Origin: Theobroma cacao
Lineage: Eukaryota > Streptophyta > Magnoliopsida > Malvales > Malvaceae
NCBI RefSeq assembly: GCF_000208745.1
Contig: NC_030858.1
Location: 10,880,659-10,944,658 of the forward strand
DNA length: 64,000 nt
Direction: 5' to 3'
Below are positions 48,879 through 60,504 of the stretch, piece by piece; position 1 is the stretch's first letter, and each line of letters starts with the position of its first letter. The position numbers and the translations under genes were made by a program. The notes under the pieces were generated by a model. That model made no database searches, had not been told where the DNA came from, and saw only the letters and a list, made by a program, of their open reading frames with translations.

Positions 48879-49395
48879 TCCATCAATAAACTTCGCACCA
48901 TCTGTTGAAGTTTCGCTCCATCATTTTGCCAATGAAATACCAACAAAATAGATTTCATCGGCAAATTTCATCGATATTGCATCTGTAATAGTCATTTTTT
49001 GGTAGTGGTGCCATCAAATGTTGAAATTGACACTTTTTTTAAGAGGACTTTATTCCATGAGTACGATGGGATAAGTGAAGTTAAGAAGTACATCGTTAAG
49101 ATGATCCACTAAATCTAATGGTTTTTAAAATTTCAAGATAAAAGTATAGAATTGGTAAATCTGTCGATTTACGAAATTCTAAAGTTGTTTTCATGATCAA
49201 GAATAAACATAAATGTTTATTTTGCAAGAAAAAAAGGGACATAAAAAACAAGAATATGAGATATGTAAAACTTGTTTAGAAAAGTGTAAAAATGAAGAGA
49301 TTCATAAGTAGAAGGAAGACAAATAAGGATAAGTCTAGAGTCACAAGTGGCAACAAAGTAGAGGTGAAAGTCAAATTTGTAAAAATAGTTTATTT

Positions 49396-49411
49396 AAATT
49401 TAGTTTCAGTT
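49396..49411 (+). other. Mini-SINE target site duplication, left
   Basis: AAATTTAGTTTCAGTT, repeated without a mismatch at 49500-49515. Confidence 0.88.
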
Positions 49412-49499
49412 GCACCCGACCATTTGGCTCATTGGTTGGTGCATTATCCCCCTACCTAAAAAGCGGGTTCGAATCCCCCCTCCCCCAATTATAAAAAAA
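49412..49499 (+). mobile_element. Short tRNA-derived retroposon (mini-SINE or tRNA retropseudogene)
   Basis: An 88-bp body with an RNA polymerase III A-box-like TGGCTCATTGG, a perfect B-box GGTTCGAATCC about 35 bp downstream, a C-rich stretch and an A-rich tail (aattataaaaaaaa). Perfect 16-bp direct repeats flank it, the mark of LINE-type target-primed insertion. The first and last bases do not pair as an acceptor stem and no CCA follows, so it is not a tRNA gene. It inserted into Copia element D and is younger than it. Confidence 0.82.
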
Positions 49500-49856
49500 A
49501 AATTTAGTTTCAGTTTCTTTATCAGACATTACTGGTTAAGTTTTGAAATAAAGGGCTCCATTAAGAAGATAATTAATGATTTAAAAGATATTGACTTGTG
49601 TTCTTTGACTTATGCATTATATAGACTATGATAGGCTCCTAACAATATTTATGTCAACTCATATCATGTTGAAAGAGTTGCCAAAATATCTTACATAAAA
49701 GAAACAACTTTCATGTTGTGACATAAAAGACTTAACCTTATCTCCAAGGAAGGGGTATAAAGGTTGATAAATGATAACATCTTGCCTACTCTTATTTTTG
49801 ATGACCTAGAGACGTGTTGAATATTGTAAGGGTAAGATGACCAAGATAAAGGAAAA

Positions 49857-51377
49857 ATGTCAAATAGAAATGTCAATTTATTAGAACTCATTTACATTGA
49901 CATAAGTGAACCATATATCCTTACTATGTACAATCGTAAATACTTTGTTGTATTCATTGATGATTTTTCTCATTATGATTATGTGTTTTTAATTAAAGAA
50001 AAGTTTGAAACTCTTGATAAATTTAAGATCTTCATACTAAAGTTGAGAAACAATTGGAAAAAAACCTTTAAAATTGTCAAGTCTAGTAGGAATGGTTAGT
50101 ATTATGGTAGAAATGACACAAGTAAAAAGGTCTATTTACCAAAGTTTTAGAAAATTTGTGCAATAGTGCCCCAATACACTATGATTTGTAGTTTTGAGTA
50201 TGAATGGTGTAGCTGAAAGATGGAATCGTAAAGGATATAATGAGGAGTATGATAAGTGAAGCTAATTTCTAGAATATTTTTAGGAAAAAGTAATCAGAAA
50301 AAATTTATGTATCTTAAATAGAATCCCTACCAAATTTATATGTAAAGTCCTTGTATGGATTAAAACGAGAACCATAACAATAGCATTAAAAGTTTAATGA
50401 AGTTGTGCTAGCTAATGGCTGCAAGATCAATCAAACTGACAAATATTCTATAGTGAGTTCCATAATGGTAAAGGTATCATCATTTGTCTATACATAGATG
50501 GCATGTTAATTTTTAGTACCGATTTGGAACAAGTGGAGCACACAAAAAGGTACTTGTCTAAGAATTTTGACATGAAAGATATAGGTGTAGCGGATGTTAT
50601 TCTTGGTATAAAAATAATGAGAGACAATAATGACCTAATATTGTCTCAATCTCAGTACATTCAAACGATTGTCATGAAGTATGGTAAGTCACATTATACA
50701 CTAATGTCTACACCTTATGATTCTAATTTAGGGCTAGTACCCAACAAAGATAAGCCAATAGCACAACTAGAATATGCAGGTGTAATTGGATGTCTAATGT
50801 CTACTATGGTGTGTACAAGGCTAGACATTGTTCTTTGTGGTTGAGATGCTTAGTTGATTTACAAGTAATCCAAGCAAAAAGCATTGGTATGTTGTTTATA
50901 GAGTTCTACGGTAATTGAAAAGTACGATGAATTATGCCATTTGTTACTCAGGTTTTCCTTCAATTCTAAAAAGGTTTACAGATGCTAGTCGAAACTTAAA
51001 TAAAACAAATTATACCTTTACTACAAGTTGGATTTTTACAATTGGTGGGGATGTTGTTTCTTAGGATTCTAAGAAACAATCATGTCAAGCATATTCCACC
51101 AAGTCGGCAAAATTTATAGCCTAAACCAATGTCACAAATCTTGATACATTATGACAATGAAGCTACAGTGTCAAAACCATATGGTCAAATGTATAATGGA
51201 AAGAATAGATGCATTGGAATTCGATACAACATTATAAAACAACATATTACTAATGGTATAATCACTAAAAGTTATGTTAGATACAGTGAAAATTTGGCAA
51301 ATCCATTGACCAAAGGCCTTAAAAAGGACTTGGTATTAAATACTTCAAAAAGGATGGGTCTCAAGCCTATTAACTAA
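49857..51377 (+). pseudogene. Element D pol (integrase, RT, RNase H)
   Basis: Integrase core wording FVVFIDDFSHYDYVFLIK occurs at about 49945-49995. The reverse transcriptase C-terminal half follows at 50503-50844 (FDMKDIGVADVILGIKIMR, LSQSQYIQTIVMKYG, STPYDSN). The RNase H end is at 51129-51377 (IHYDNEATVSKPYGQMYN, IRYNIIKQHITNG, NLANPLTKGL). Between these the frame is broken repeatedly and the catalytic RT block is badly eroded: near 50490 the sequence reads DGMLIFSTD, the position of the YVDD-DMLI region, with the catalytic aspartates not clear. Confidence 0.72.
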
Positions 51378-52600
51378 ATCACCAATGATCGAAGCTCAAC
51401 TCGATGCTTATGGCTAACTTGCAAGTCCTGAGTACTAACCATTTCACCATATGGTTGATTGCGAGTACTAATTTATTTTCCTCAACCCAAGGTGTAAGTG
51501 CTTGTTTCCCGTAATGAGTAAAAGTTAACGAAAGTTCTTAATAGATCTATAACATGTATATGTTAAAGTACCATACTTATGAAGTACTTCCAATAAAGGC
51601 TACTTATATGAGTGGAAGTCTAGCTACTTCTAGGAGTTAAAGGCTTGACTTTGATAACACTTACGAATGGATGCAAAGCACAAGGCCATAAACATGTTAG
51701 CAAAGCATTGAACGGTTCAATGCCTAGTTAACCACTTAATTCAGATTAAAACCAACCACACTCACTAAGTGAAGTTTAAAATCTGTAAGATACCTTCATT
51801 CAAGTACATGATTCCCAAAATTATTGGTATTTGAAAATTTTGAAAAAGGTGGGGAATTATCAGTGTATTTTCAAAATAAAAAGTTATGTCTTTTCATATG
51901 AAAAGTTGTAAATGAAAAGTTATGTTTTTTCACATGAAAAGTTGTGACTATTTGAAAGTCACATCAATTGAAAGGTTATGTCACATAGTGTAACATACTG
52001 TAACTATTAGATTGTATGTGGTTTTTATGTGAAAAGTTAGTTTTTATGTAAAAAGTTATGTTTCATGGTAAAGTGATATTTAGAAAAACACCTCTAAGTT
52101 AAAAGGTTATGAGACAATTAAAAAAATATCATTACTCAAAAGTTTGGATATAAAATGTTATCTTTTCATATTGTATCTCAAAGCTTATGTCTTATGATAT
52201 GAATAATTGTCCTATCACAAGGTAATTATTGAAACAATACATTTATCTTAAAGTTATGTCGTGTAACATGTAAATGTGTGTTTAAGATATAGAATTGGCT
52301 TACTAAAATGATTATATCCTTAAAGAAGAGACACTTACAAGTCTATTTAAAGAATTTGTTGTCAATCATTTTGACACACCAAACAAACAAGATAAAAGCA
52401 AAAAAAGTGTTATGTTTTGAATAAAAATTTAGAAAATAAACATAAACACTTTGAGTTCCAATAATCTACCAAAAGTGTTTAAATTTCTCATAATCTACAT
52501 GCTACAGAAAGTAGGCTCTATGACCAAACAAATTTGTAACCTTAGGTGTGTTTAACAGTCTACTATCATAAAGTGCAAAACGAAGTTAGACGTTGGCTTC

Positions 52601-54404
52601 ATTGTATCCCTAACTGCATGTTTGGTTGGAAGAATAGCTTATTCCTAAGGAACATTTGTTCTTTTATTTGGTTGTCAAATACTCCATGAAATAGCCATTC
52701 TTTTGGAATGGCTATTCTCCAAAATTAGCTAAAACCAAGGAATAGGTAATACCAACCCCCTCATGGTGTTAGTTATTCCATGATAAAGAACAAAATGCCC
52801 TTTAAAAGTTTGAAAAACTACAACCTTATCTATATAAAAACATTTTCTTTTTCTCTTTCCTCCTCTTCTCCCTTCATTTTAGCTTCCGCCTTTCTCCTTC
52901 TCTCTTTAATCTTCCACCCACCACCAGAGGGGGGAAGTAATGGGCAGTAGCAGAGGCGACGACGAAGGCAATTTTATAACTAGATTTGAATATCTTCGTC
53001 CAAATCCGACGTTTACGGCTATATCTAGTTGCAAAAAGTGTCGAATCTAGCGCTATCCAACCAAATGTCTATGGTTGGATCTAGCTGTGGAGTGCCAGAT
53101 CCGATCATAGGGAGAGTCGATCTAGTGTCCTAATGGCTAACTCTGGTCAGAAGGAGTACCAGATCGAAGCACCGTATTGCTAGCCACATTTCAAGTAGCT
53201 GACATAAAGAGAAGAAAGAAAAACGAAAAGAAAAAGAAAAAAAAGAATTTAAAATAAAAATTATTAATTATCAATTATTATTATAAAAATAATATTTTAA
53301 ATTTAAAAATTACTAACAAAATCAATCCTTAGAATTTAAGGTATGCAAAATAAAAAAGGGGTAATTAAGTGTTATAAATTTATAATGTTTGTATATTTTA
53401 TAATTTGTCTTTTAATTCTCACTTTAAAAATTATATAATAGCTTGATTTTCATTTTCTTTCCACATAATATTCATATGTTGACTCCATTGACGACAATTT
53501 CTGATTTGCGCACCAGTCATGACAATCAACATTTACCCCTCTGATTTTTTTTTGTGAGTTGCTTAAAAGAGAGTAAAGGTTCATTCATTCTTTTATTTAA
53601 AACAAAAATAAAAAACCAAAAATACCTGAAGAATCAGATTGCAATCCAGCTGCAGATAATAGACAATGCGGAAAAAATGGGAGGGAAGATGCCATCTTCC
53701 CTCTTTGGAAATCCAAAAAGCAAAGATGATTTGGGTCAAAGTTCAGAATGGCATGTTTTCTTTTCTTGGAAAGCTAAGGCTGTCACAACCATGAGCTCAC
53801 CAATTCCAATCCGTCAGAGAAACTTCCAGAAAAACTGGAAAGACTTATCTTTTAAGACACCCCATGTGTTGCTCTAAGTTTTTGAGCTCAGAATCTCCAT
53901 AATATTCTGCTTCTACTAATATTATAAAAGAAAAAAAACAACACTTAAACAATACTCAATCAAGTTCATTTGAGAACAGCCAATAATAGTAGAGAAATAG
54001 ATCCATGACCCTGATTGATCCTGAATAATAGAGGAAGAAACTGGAAAGGAGAAAAAGCCAAGTAAAACTTTACTAGCAGAAAACAGAGTCACAGAAGAAG
54101 CCCTTTGAAGGAAAAAGTGAGTGGGCTTTGCTTTTTTAGAGTAGCAAGGAAATCTTTCATCTCAGCTTCAGCTTATCATCCCTGACTCCTGCAAATTAAC
54201 GGCCAACAAAAACTCCACCGATACACTATTTTTACATCAATAACCATAATTAAAAACTAAACATTTGTTTTCCTTAATATCAACAGTCGTCGGGTTATTC
54301 TACTTGCTGGATAGAAATCACAGTTGAAAATTACAGGATCATAGCTAAATAAAGAGCCCCTTTTTCTTTTTCTTCTTTTCCATTTTTACCAGATTCATGA
54401 ACCT
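52601..54404. other. Intergenic DNA between element D and the COL gene
   Basis: At 52615-52800 the phrases gcatgtttggttggaagaatag and gaatggctattct are typical of a dispersed plant repeat, but no inverted end was found. A pyrimidine-rich stretch (52845-52925) and a short frame at 52941 (MGSSRGDDEGN...) look like a degenerate 5' gene end without continuation. The frame at 53554-53877 has no recognised domain. The last few hundred bases are the likely 3' UTR of the COL gene. Confidence 0.4.
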
Positions 54405-55768
54405 TCAAAAGGAAGGGACGACACTGTACTGGGCGTCGGACATGAAAGCTGCTGCAGCAGAAGGCGAGTTATACATGTGGTCAACTTCGTTGTCGATTTC
54501 GGCTCTTTTGGCGAAACGGCCTTTGATTCTTGGCCTTGACTCAGCGTAGGCCTTTCGGGAAGCGTAGCGGATTGTTTTCTCGAATTTTCTGTTCTTTCTC
54601 TTCTCTCTGTACCTTAAAACTCTAGCCTCTCGATCGATTCCACAGGCTTGGGGTGCTTGGTTATTGGTCGTAGTTGCCGAGATGGGTACGCTCGGATCAG
54701 TCATGGTTCGTCCGAAAGGATACGAGATTTCGGACAGGGTATTCCCATCTGGAACTACTCCTACCTCAAGCGACGATGATGAAACCTGAAAGTTTTGTTT
54801 AGTTTGTATCAAGAATCAGTTTACAGAAGTTTATTTTTCAAACCAGAAAAGTTTATTTTTTCTTCTTTGAAAGTTGCTAAGAGAAGATTGAATTGTGAAG
54901 GGGAGGAAATTTCCTTTTATGAGAAGTAAGAAGAGATCAAAAGAGACATACCCAAATCGTTATTATTATTCATTTTTTCTTTTTGGCTTTTTTTGAGAAA
55001 ATTGAGTAGATTATGTAATTGAAGAAAGTGGATTGAAGTATTTACACTTTGGCTGAGAGACGGAGTTTGGTAGCTGAAAGCTGTGAGCTTGGATCGACAG
55101 AAGTCAATATCGAAACAATTTTCATTGTTGATCACTGGAATTGTTGCTGGTTTGGCCTGAACTGGAACTACGCTATCCATAGCTGCGTTATTATGAGGTT
55201 GAAACGAATTCTGGTACTCGAAATCAATAAACGGATCTATTTCAGAGAAGAACAAATCCCCTGTTTTGACTTGATTAGTTTCCCCGGTGAGTTTGGAAAT
55301 GAGGTTAGGATTGGGCAACAACCAAGAACCAGGTTCTACATCTTCTTGTTGACAAGCACCACTATGATCCATCGGCACAAGAAAGCTGAAAGGGGAAGAT
55401 TTGACAACGGTATCAGCAGAGTCAAAGAAAGGCTCGACAGGGACACGCTCGTGGCGACGAGCCAGAGGATTAGCAGAGTGGATGTCGGCATCACAGGTAA
55501 CGCAAAGGGCAGCAGCGTCGGCCTTGCAAGTGACCGCAGCTGGGGCCTGCTCGCACACCTCGCACATCCACACCCTCTCATGACGAGAAGAGACGAGTTT
55601 GTTATTACCAGAGTGGATCCTGGAATCACAATTCAGGCACATAAAAGCCGAATCAGCACGACAAAAAATAGCCGCAGCAGCTGATTTACAAGTGTCGCAT
55701 GTCTTAGCAGCCATGCCCCAGCCTCCCGGAATCCCCTTGACGCTCGCTATCTCCATTCCCATCCTCAT
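54405..55768 (-). CDS. CONSTANS-LIKE transcription factor, COL3/4/5 type
   Basis: Two exons on the minus strand, 55768-55046 and 54785-54405 (TGA), with a 260-bp GT-AG phase-0 intron, give 367 residues. Close in-frame ATGs at 55768, 55762 and 55756 leave the exact start open. The conserved ...GIPGGWG... N-terminus favours one of them over the later M19. Two tandem B-box zinc fingers lie at 24-63 and 69-106. The CCT domain at about 293-335 ([19 protein letters not shown]) is for nuclear import and CCAAT/NF-Y-linked DNA binding. The C-terminal VVPSF has the Val-Pro pair that contacts the COP1 WD40 domain in this family. Middle motifs ([33 protein letters not shown]) match the COL3/4/5 subgroup, which acts in light, shoot-branching and flowering-time responses. 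B-box 1 has H52-X10-H63 instead of the usual H-X8-H, through apparent Asn and Ser codon duplications. A G-box lies 216 bp upstream. Confidence 0.94.
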
Positions 55769-55983
55769 AAATCAAAGCAATTGATGTATATATTTGTTTT
55801 TTGCTCCCAGTTTCCCTCTGAAAGGGCTAGTGCTTTTTCTGTTTTATGGTTTTGGGGATCTTTGGACTAAACGTGGAGTGTTGCAACAGTTGGTTCTTGA
55901 TTTGGTTTTTAGGGATGTGTTTGGCTATCTATCTAGTGACCAGTGAAGGGTGGAAATCTAGGTGCTGACGAGTGAGAGAGGGA

Positions 55984-55989
55984 CACGTG
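55984..55989 (-). promoter_or_regulatory. G-box upstream of the COL gene
   Basis: CACGTG within GACACGTGGA, about 216 bp upstream of the first ATG. bZIP (HY5-type) and bHLH (PIF-type) light-signalling factors bind such sites, which fits a light-regulated COL gene. Function is inferred from position only. Confidence 0.5.
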
Positions 55990-56481
55990 GAGCGATATAC
56001 ACCATGAAAAAGTAGCTGTTTTAGGACAAAATATTTTTTGGGATTTTAATAATGTTTGGGGGAAGTTGTTGTCATGTGTCTGTGCCGACGTAGGGCCCCA
56101 TTGGGAGGAGGTCGAGGGCAAGGTGAAGTGACAGCAAGTTTGATCAAACTTTTCATGAGACGTCTAGGAACCCGGAACGGGCGTAGCGATCACTTCAGAT
56201 TTGGCAGCGGATTATCCAAACGGGTCGGGCATGCTCCAAATCTTGTATTATAAATCTCATACACGTTACAAGTGAGTGTAATTGTTTTATAAAGGTAATT
56301 GATAAAAAAAAAAAGAAAGAAAAGAATTGAACCCAATAACGATAATGAAATTATCGACCATCACAAAACTTCTATTTATTTCATTTTTTATTTTCCTTCT
56401 TCCCTAATTTTTATGTTGCCCTTGAATTTAAAACTTTTCTTTCTTTCTCGTTTTAGTTTGCGATATATTTTAAGGTTTTTT

Positions 56482-56598
56482 CCCAAACAAGATTATACTA
56501 ATTATGATAAAAATTACTCCTTCTACTATGGGTTTTTTTTCCCGAACAAGATTATACTAATTATGATAAAAATTACTTCTTCTATTATGGGTTTTTTT
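56482..56598 (+). repeat. 59-bp tandem duplication
   Basis: Two adjacent units (56482-56540 and 56541-56598) each read cccRaacaagattatacta, then attatgataaaaattact, then a pyrimidine patch and tatgggttttttt. They differ at only a few positions, so the duplication is relatively young. Confidence 0.88.
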
Positions 56599-59438
56599 CC
56601 CTTTAACTGTTATCAAATAGAAGCTCTTATATATTCCCTTACCAATAGGTCAGAAATATGATTTAAAATGGAACTTTCTAATGAATGCTTAAGGCTTTGG
56701 TTGATCGTATACAATTAATTGATCATTGATTATTGCAATTTAGATATCTCCATAAGCCTTTTGCATCAGTGTTGTAGGTCACTATTAATGTTAAGCATTT
56801 AGTTTTTGTAATACAGGGACGTACTCTTTGATAAATTCGAACTCTCTTGTTTATATATATAAATTATAAGAATAATTATTGTATTAAATAGTAATTTTTT
56901 AAAAAGGTATTTGAAGTTTCATTAATCGAAAATTAGTACATTCTTTATCAAATTATAATTCAATATAGCATACGAATATTTGACTCATTACTTGGTGTAT
57001 GATTTTCTATCTAAAGAATAGAATTCATATCTCCCTTTCCTCAATTAAAAAATAATAATAACTCAATATAAACTTAAAAGAATGTTAGAGCTTACAATTC
57101 AATCCTATCAAATTATGTACCATAATTCCTCAAATGCATTGAAAAGAACATAAGAACATTGGGCTTCAGCAAAGGCACGCTCAAATTGCATGTAACAGAG
57201 CCAAGAACCTAAAGAGAAATTCCATCAAGCAGCTTTAAAGCAGGAAACAAAGGGATAACCAAGAAGAATTAAAGTAGTAATATCAAAAGAATTGAATTTA
57301 ACCGCTTTATTACCTTGACTCTTATGCATGCATGCATACATAAAAAAATAAAAATAAAAAATAAAAATATATATATATATATAAAGAGATATAAATTAAA
57401 TATTATATATCTTGATTTAACGAGTACAAAAATAATGTGATAAAAAAACTAATGTAATAATTTTTCGAGTATAAAAGTGACGTATTCAAATAATAAAAAC
57501 TTTTAAAACAACTAACTAATGCATATAGTTGGTTTTAACTATCTCACATTTTCAACATATTTTAAATATTCAATATATAATAAAAATAATAATAAATCAA
57601 ATTTATTAAAAAATTAAATTACAGAAAACTTACTCAATTTTTAAAAATATCTCGTCAAACAACGATCAAGCACAAGTGCTTGGATAGTTACATGGACTCT
57701 TTTAGTTTCGTGAGAGTGGCTTTGGTGTTTTTTATTTTATTGAAGAAAATGAGTTAATTTAGATGGAATTTGATTCACAATATTACAAGAGATGTAATTT
57801 TCGGAAGCCTCGCTATTATTTGTATTTAGTGGAACACATTGTTTTGGAATAGACCAAAAATTGGGCATCTCAACCGAATTTCGAATGGTAACCTCAAAAT
57901 TTCCGATATTGACTATTGTAATTGGAAAAAAAAAATCATATAATGGAATTGTGGGAATGGGAGTAGACTTTTTAGATTCAGGCGACCCCACCTTATAGTA
58001 AGCTTGCCCTACTTATTGTGAGTAATCCAATGTGTAATATATTACATGTTTTGTTATATAAAAAGGAGATAAACATGTTCTAAATATGTTTTTAGGTACA
58101 GCTGCTCAGTTTAAAGGACACTTTTTGATGTGCTCTACGTCAAAAATAATTTCCTAACAACTCTAGCTAAGCCAAATAGGCTCTAGGACTAGGTTTAAAA
58201 CTAGCAATTAATTTAATCTAATTGAGAATATAATAGTAATGAGTTTTCAAGCATTGCGAAGGTTGAGCTTTTGACGTGAAGGTCCAATTAGTGATCGCTT
58301 GGATGGATGACGTGGGAACCAGATGAAGCAAAAATGATATGGAAATGATATTGGAGATCGAAAATAAGGAAAAGCAGTAGCATTCCCATACTAGACTGTC
58401 GCCTATAGTATACAAAGACCTTTCAAAAATAAATGCTTTGTTAAAATTGCGGAAAATGACAACGTCTCTTATGGGACCATCTTTTAGTCTGTTGGCTCTT
58501 CAGTTCAGGAAAAGCTTCCAATTGTTTTTTTTTTATTATTATTATTATTAAAGAAAAAGAACGGTAAAGACTTCATTTCGCATTTAATAATTGCATAACT
58601 ACCTCACACCATTATAATTCTTTTTTTATTTAATACTGATAAAGCTCCCTTCTAAGAATATGTGACAATGCAATGCAATACTTGAAATTCGAAATTGAAA
58701 CAATTTTGAGTTGGTGGCGTATTTTTTGGTTTTTCCTAATCCCAAATGCTAATAGTTTATAAAGTGTAGTGGAAAATTGTTATCTTTATTCTTTTTTTCA
58801 CTGTTGGTCTTATGCCACGAATAATAGTGTGTCTTTGTGTGTGTGTGTGTGTGTTTTTTTTTTTTTGTTGCACTTTATTGAGTAGTAGGAATCACTGAGT
58901 CAACCTTTCTCTCGCACTATATTAGAAAGGCAGAGAGGCACCTCTCCGGCTCTCCCCTTGTTTTGGATTAGATAGCTCATCAGTTTGAATTGAGGAAAAA
59001 GAGGGAAGGAAGGAATCCTTCTTTTGTTTGCATTGCTCATTGAAGGTGGGGAAATTAAAGGGAAGGGAACACACTATCCTCCCCTTTCTTTTTCTATTTT
59101 CTTTTATTTACTTATTTATTTTTTGGGTACAATCCGTTCCCTTTTAAAGCTTCTCTCCCCATTTAGGAGCTATGAAGCTATGGGGGAGAGGAAAGTATTT
59201 CAATGAATTATTACCATGGTACTAAGTCTCTCTCCCACTCTCTCATAATTCCTTTCTATACTTTTTATTTATAGTGACTTGAAATTGTTATTGCAAGGAA
59301 TGTAATCAAACTTTTGTGTTTTATTGCATTCTAAAAGGTTACTTGATATATCTCATGCACACTATAATTACATTTATTTTTCTAAGAAAAAGTTACAAGT
59401 ATAAGCAAAACATAGTCACAATCAAATAATTCTACCCA
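56599..59438. other. AT-rich intergenic DNA
   Basis: Contains an (AT)n run at 57367-57382 and a TG run at 58836-58854. A less AT-rich stretch at 58880-59220 has CT-rich patches and a short inverted repeat (CTCTCCCCAT ... ATGGGGGAGAG, about 59151-59199). An 84-codon minus-strand frame (57737-57991) has no recognised domain. No gene is supported. Confidence 0.4.
58836..58854 (+). repeat. (TG)n microsatellite followed by poly-T
   Basis: About nine TG units pass directly into a T run. Confidence 0.85.
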
Positions 59439-60504
59439 CAGAGGCGGAGGGGAGGGGCCTAGTGGAGCCCCTACCCCCCAAAAATTTCAAAATTTTTATA
59501 ATTTATTTTTATTTTTTAAAAAATTTAATAATTTCATCTTTATAAAAATTTTAATTTTTTTAACATTTTTTAATTTTTTAGAATTTTTAATTTGTCCCTA
59601 CAATATTTTTCTATTTGGTGAGATGTCTCACAATAATTAGTTAATAACTAATTTTAATAGGATTAAAATAAAACCTATTACAATAGAATTATTTTCAAAC
59701 TCTACTTTTTCAAAACTTCACAACCATCCCGTCTTGTAATTTTTTCTTTTTACCAAATACTATAGAAACAAAAAAAAAAAATAGTCCTTTTTGTTTGCCA
59801 GCATTTTCTGTGTAGAAAACCTCTAATCGATAACTCAATTTTTATGTCATGATAATTAGTAAGTTTGGTTAATTTACTTATTTTATTTTTAATATTTTCA
59901 ACTTTAAATTTTTTTTCTTTATTTAATATTTTCTAGTTAGTGATTTTAATTTAGGATTTACCGTTTTAGTTATTTTTTGTTAAAAGCAACAAAACAAGGA
60001 TTTGATTAAGCACCTAATGTTAGTTATTTACTTATTTATTTAGGGATTGTTTGATTGCTTTCTTATAAATTATTTTATTTTTTTATTTGCTTAGACTCTT
60101 GTGAATAATTAAATTTTTTTATTCCGGATTGCTTTCTCATTAAATTGTTTATTGATATTATATTTAATTTTTATGATTAATTTCAGGAAATTACTTCCTA
60201 TTGAATTATTTATTGATAGCTCTTAATATTTTTTAATGAATTGCTTTCCATTGAGATTTTTTTATCATATTTGTTAATTTTTGTTTGTTGTTAAATTTAT
60301 CTAAAAATTGAAATTATTGTCATTATTAAATAATTTATGATTATACTAGTTAATTATTTTAAGTAAATTATTAAGATTGATTCTTTGAATGATTTTCAAA
60401 ATTTATTTGTATAACTTTTATATGAATTTTTTCCATCTAAATTGTTTTATATTGTCTTTCGCTCTTCGCCCCCCCTCAAACACGAATTCCTAACTTCATC
60501 ACTG
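59439..60504. mobile_element. hAT-like non-autonomous element
   Basis: The left end reads CAGAGGCGGAGGGGAGG. The right end read on the minus strand is CAGTGATGAAGTTAGGAA. Both match the CAGTGGCGGAGCCAGGAA-type end seen in many plant hAT elements, with transitions. The flanking octamers TCTACCCA (59431-59438) and TCAACCCA (60505-60512) agree at 7 of 8 positions, the length of a hAT target duplication. GGGGCC / CCCCCC-rich subterminal blocks frame an AT-rich interior with no transposase. Confidence 0.68.

Larger units (their letters stand above)
39462..49007 (-). mobile_element. CACTA (En/Spm) DNA transposon, decayed
   Basis: The left terminus is CACTACAAAAAAACAAGAC. The right terminus read on the minus strand is CACTACCAAAAAATGAC, an inverted pair with the CACTA signature. 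Subterminal regions (39480-39960, and 47040-47333 plus 48879-48990) are full of copies of a TCCGTCGGTAAT / TTCATCGATAAT-type motif, as expected for transposase binding arrays. Internally there are two minus-strand genes, TNP2-like (42026-45720) and plant transposase Ptta-like (40186-41955), both with stops. The flanking triplets (CAT at left, GTG at right) do not match, so the 3-bp target duplication is lost or one edge was rearranged. A 32-N gap lies in the Ptta gene and a probable solo LTR in the right subterminal array. Confidence 0.88.
49010..52600 (+). mobile_element. Copia element D, decayed and 5'-truncated
   Basis: A plus-strand Ty1/Copia remnant abuts the CACTA right end. It shows gag (YDGISEVKKYIVKMIH near 49060), a remnant zinc knuckle (CLFCKKKG near 49220), integrase, reverse transcriptase, RNase H, then a purine-rich GAAAAAGGTGGGGAAT (about 51840) that may be the polypurine tract. 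An LTR-like tail follows with a TATA-like TCTATTTAAAGAAT near 52342. No 5' LTR is present. The lineage differs from A-C and was not resolved. The end position is approximate. Confidence 0.65.

Noticed and set aside
49412..49499. Functional tRNA gene
   Set aside because: A- and B-boxes are present, but the ends do not form an acceptor stem and the unit has an A tail and long target duplications, so it is a retroposed copy.
52610..53380. MITE with GCATGTTTGGTTGG end
   Set aside because: The left phrase resembles a known dispersed plant repeat, but no inverted right end or target duplication was found; CCAACCAAATG at about 53057 is too weak a match.
53554..53877. 107-codon plus-strand gene near the 3' end of COL
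   Set aside because: No domain or motif was recognised and the start context and composition look like intergenic DNA or UTR.
55049..55684. 211-codon frame on the plus strand
   Set aside because: It is the antisense shadow of COL exon 1, whose minus-strand frame has two B-boxes.
57737..57991. 84-codon minus-strand gene
   Set aside because: It reads openly but has no domain, no conserved motif and no supporting gene structure.
58880..59220. Known conserved microRNA gene
   Set aside because: Compared from memory with common plant miRNA families; no mature sequence was recognised. Only a short hairpin remains.
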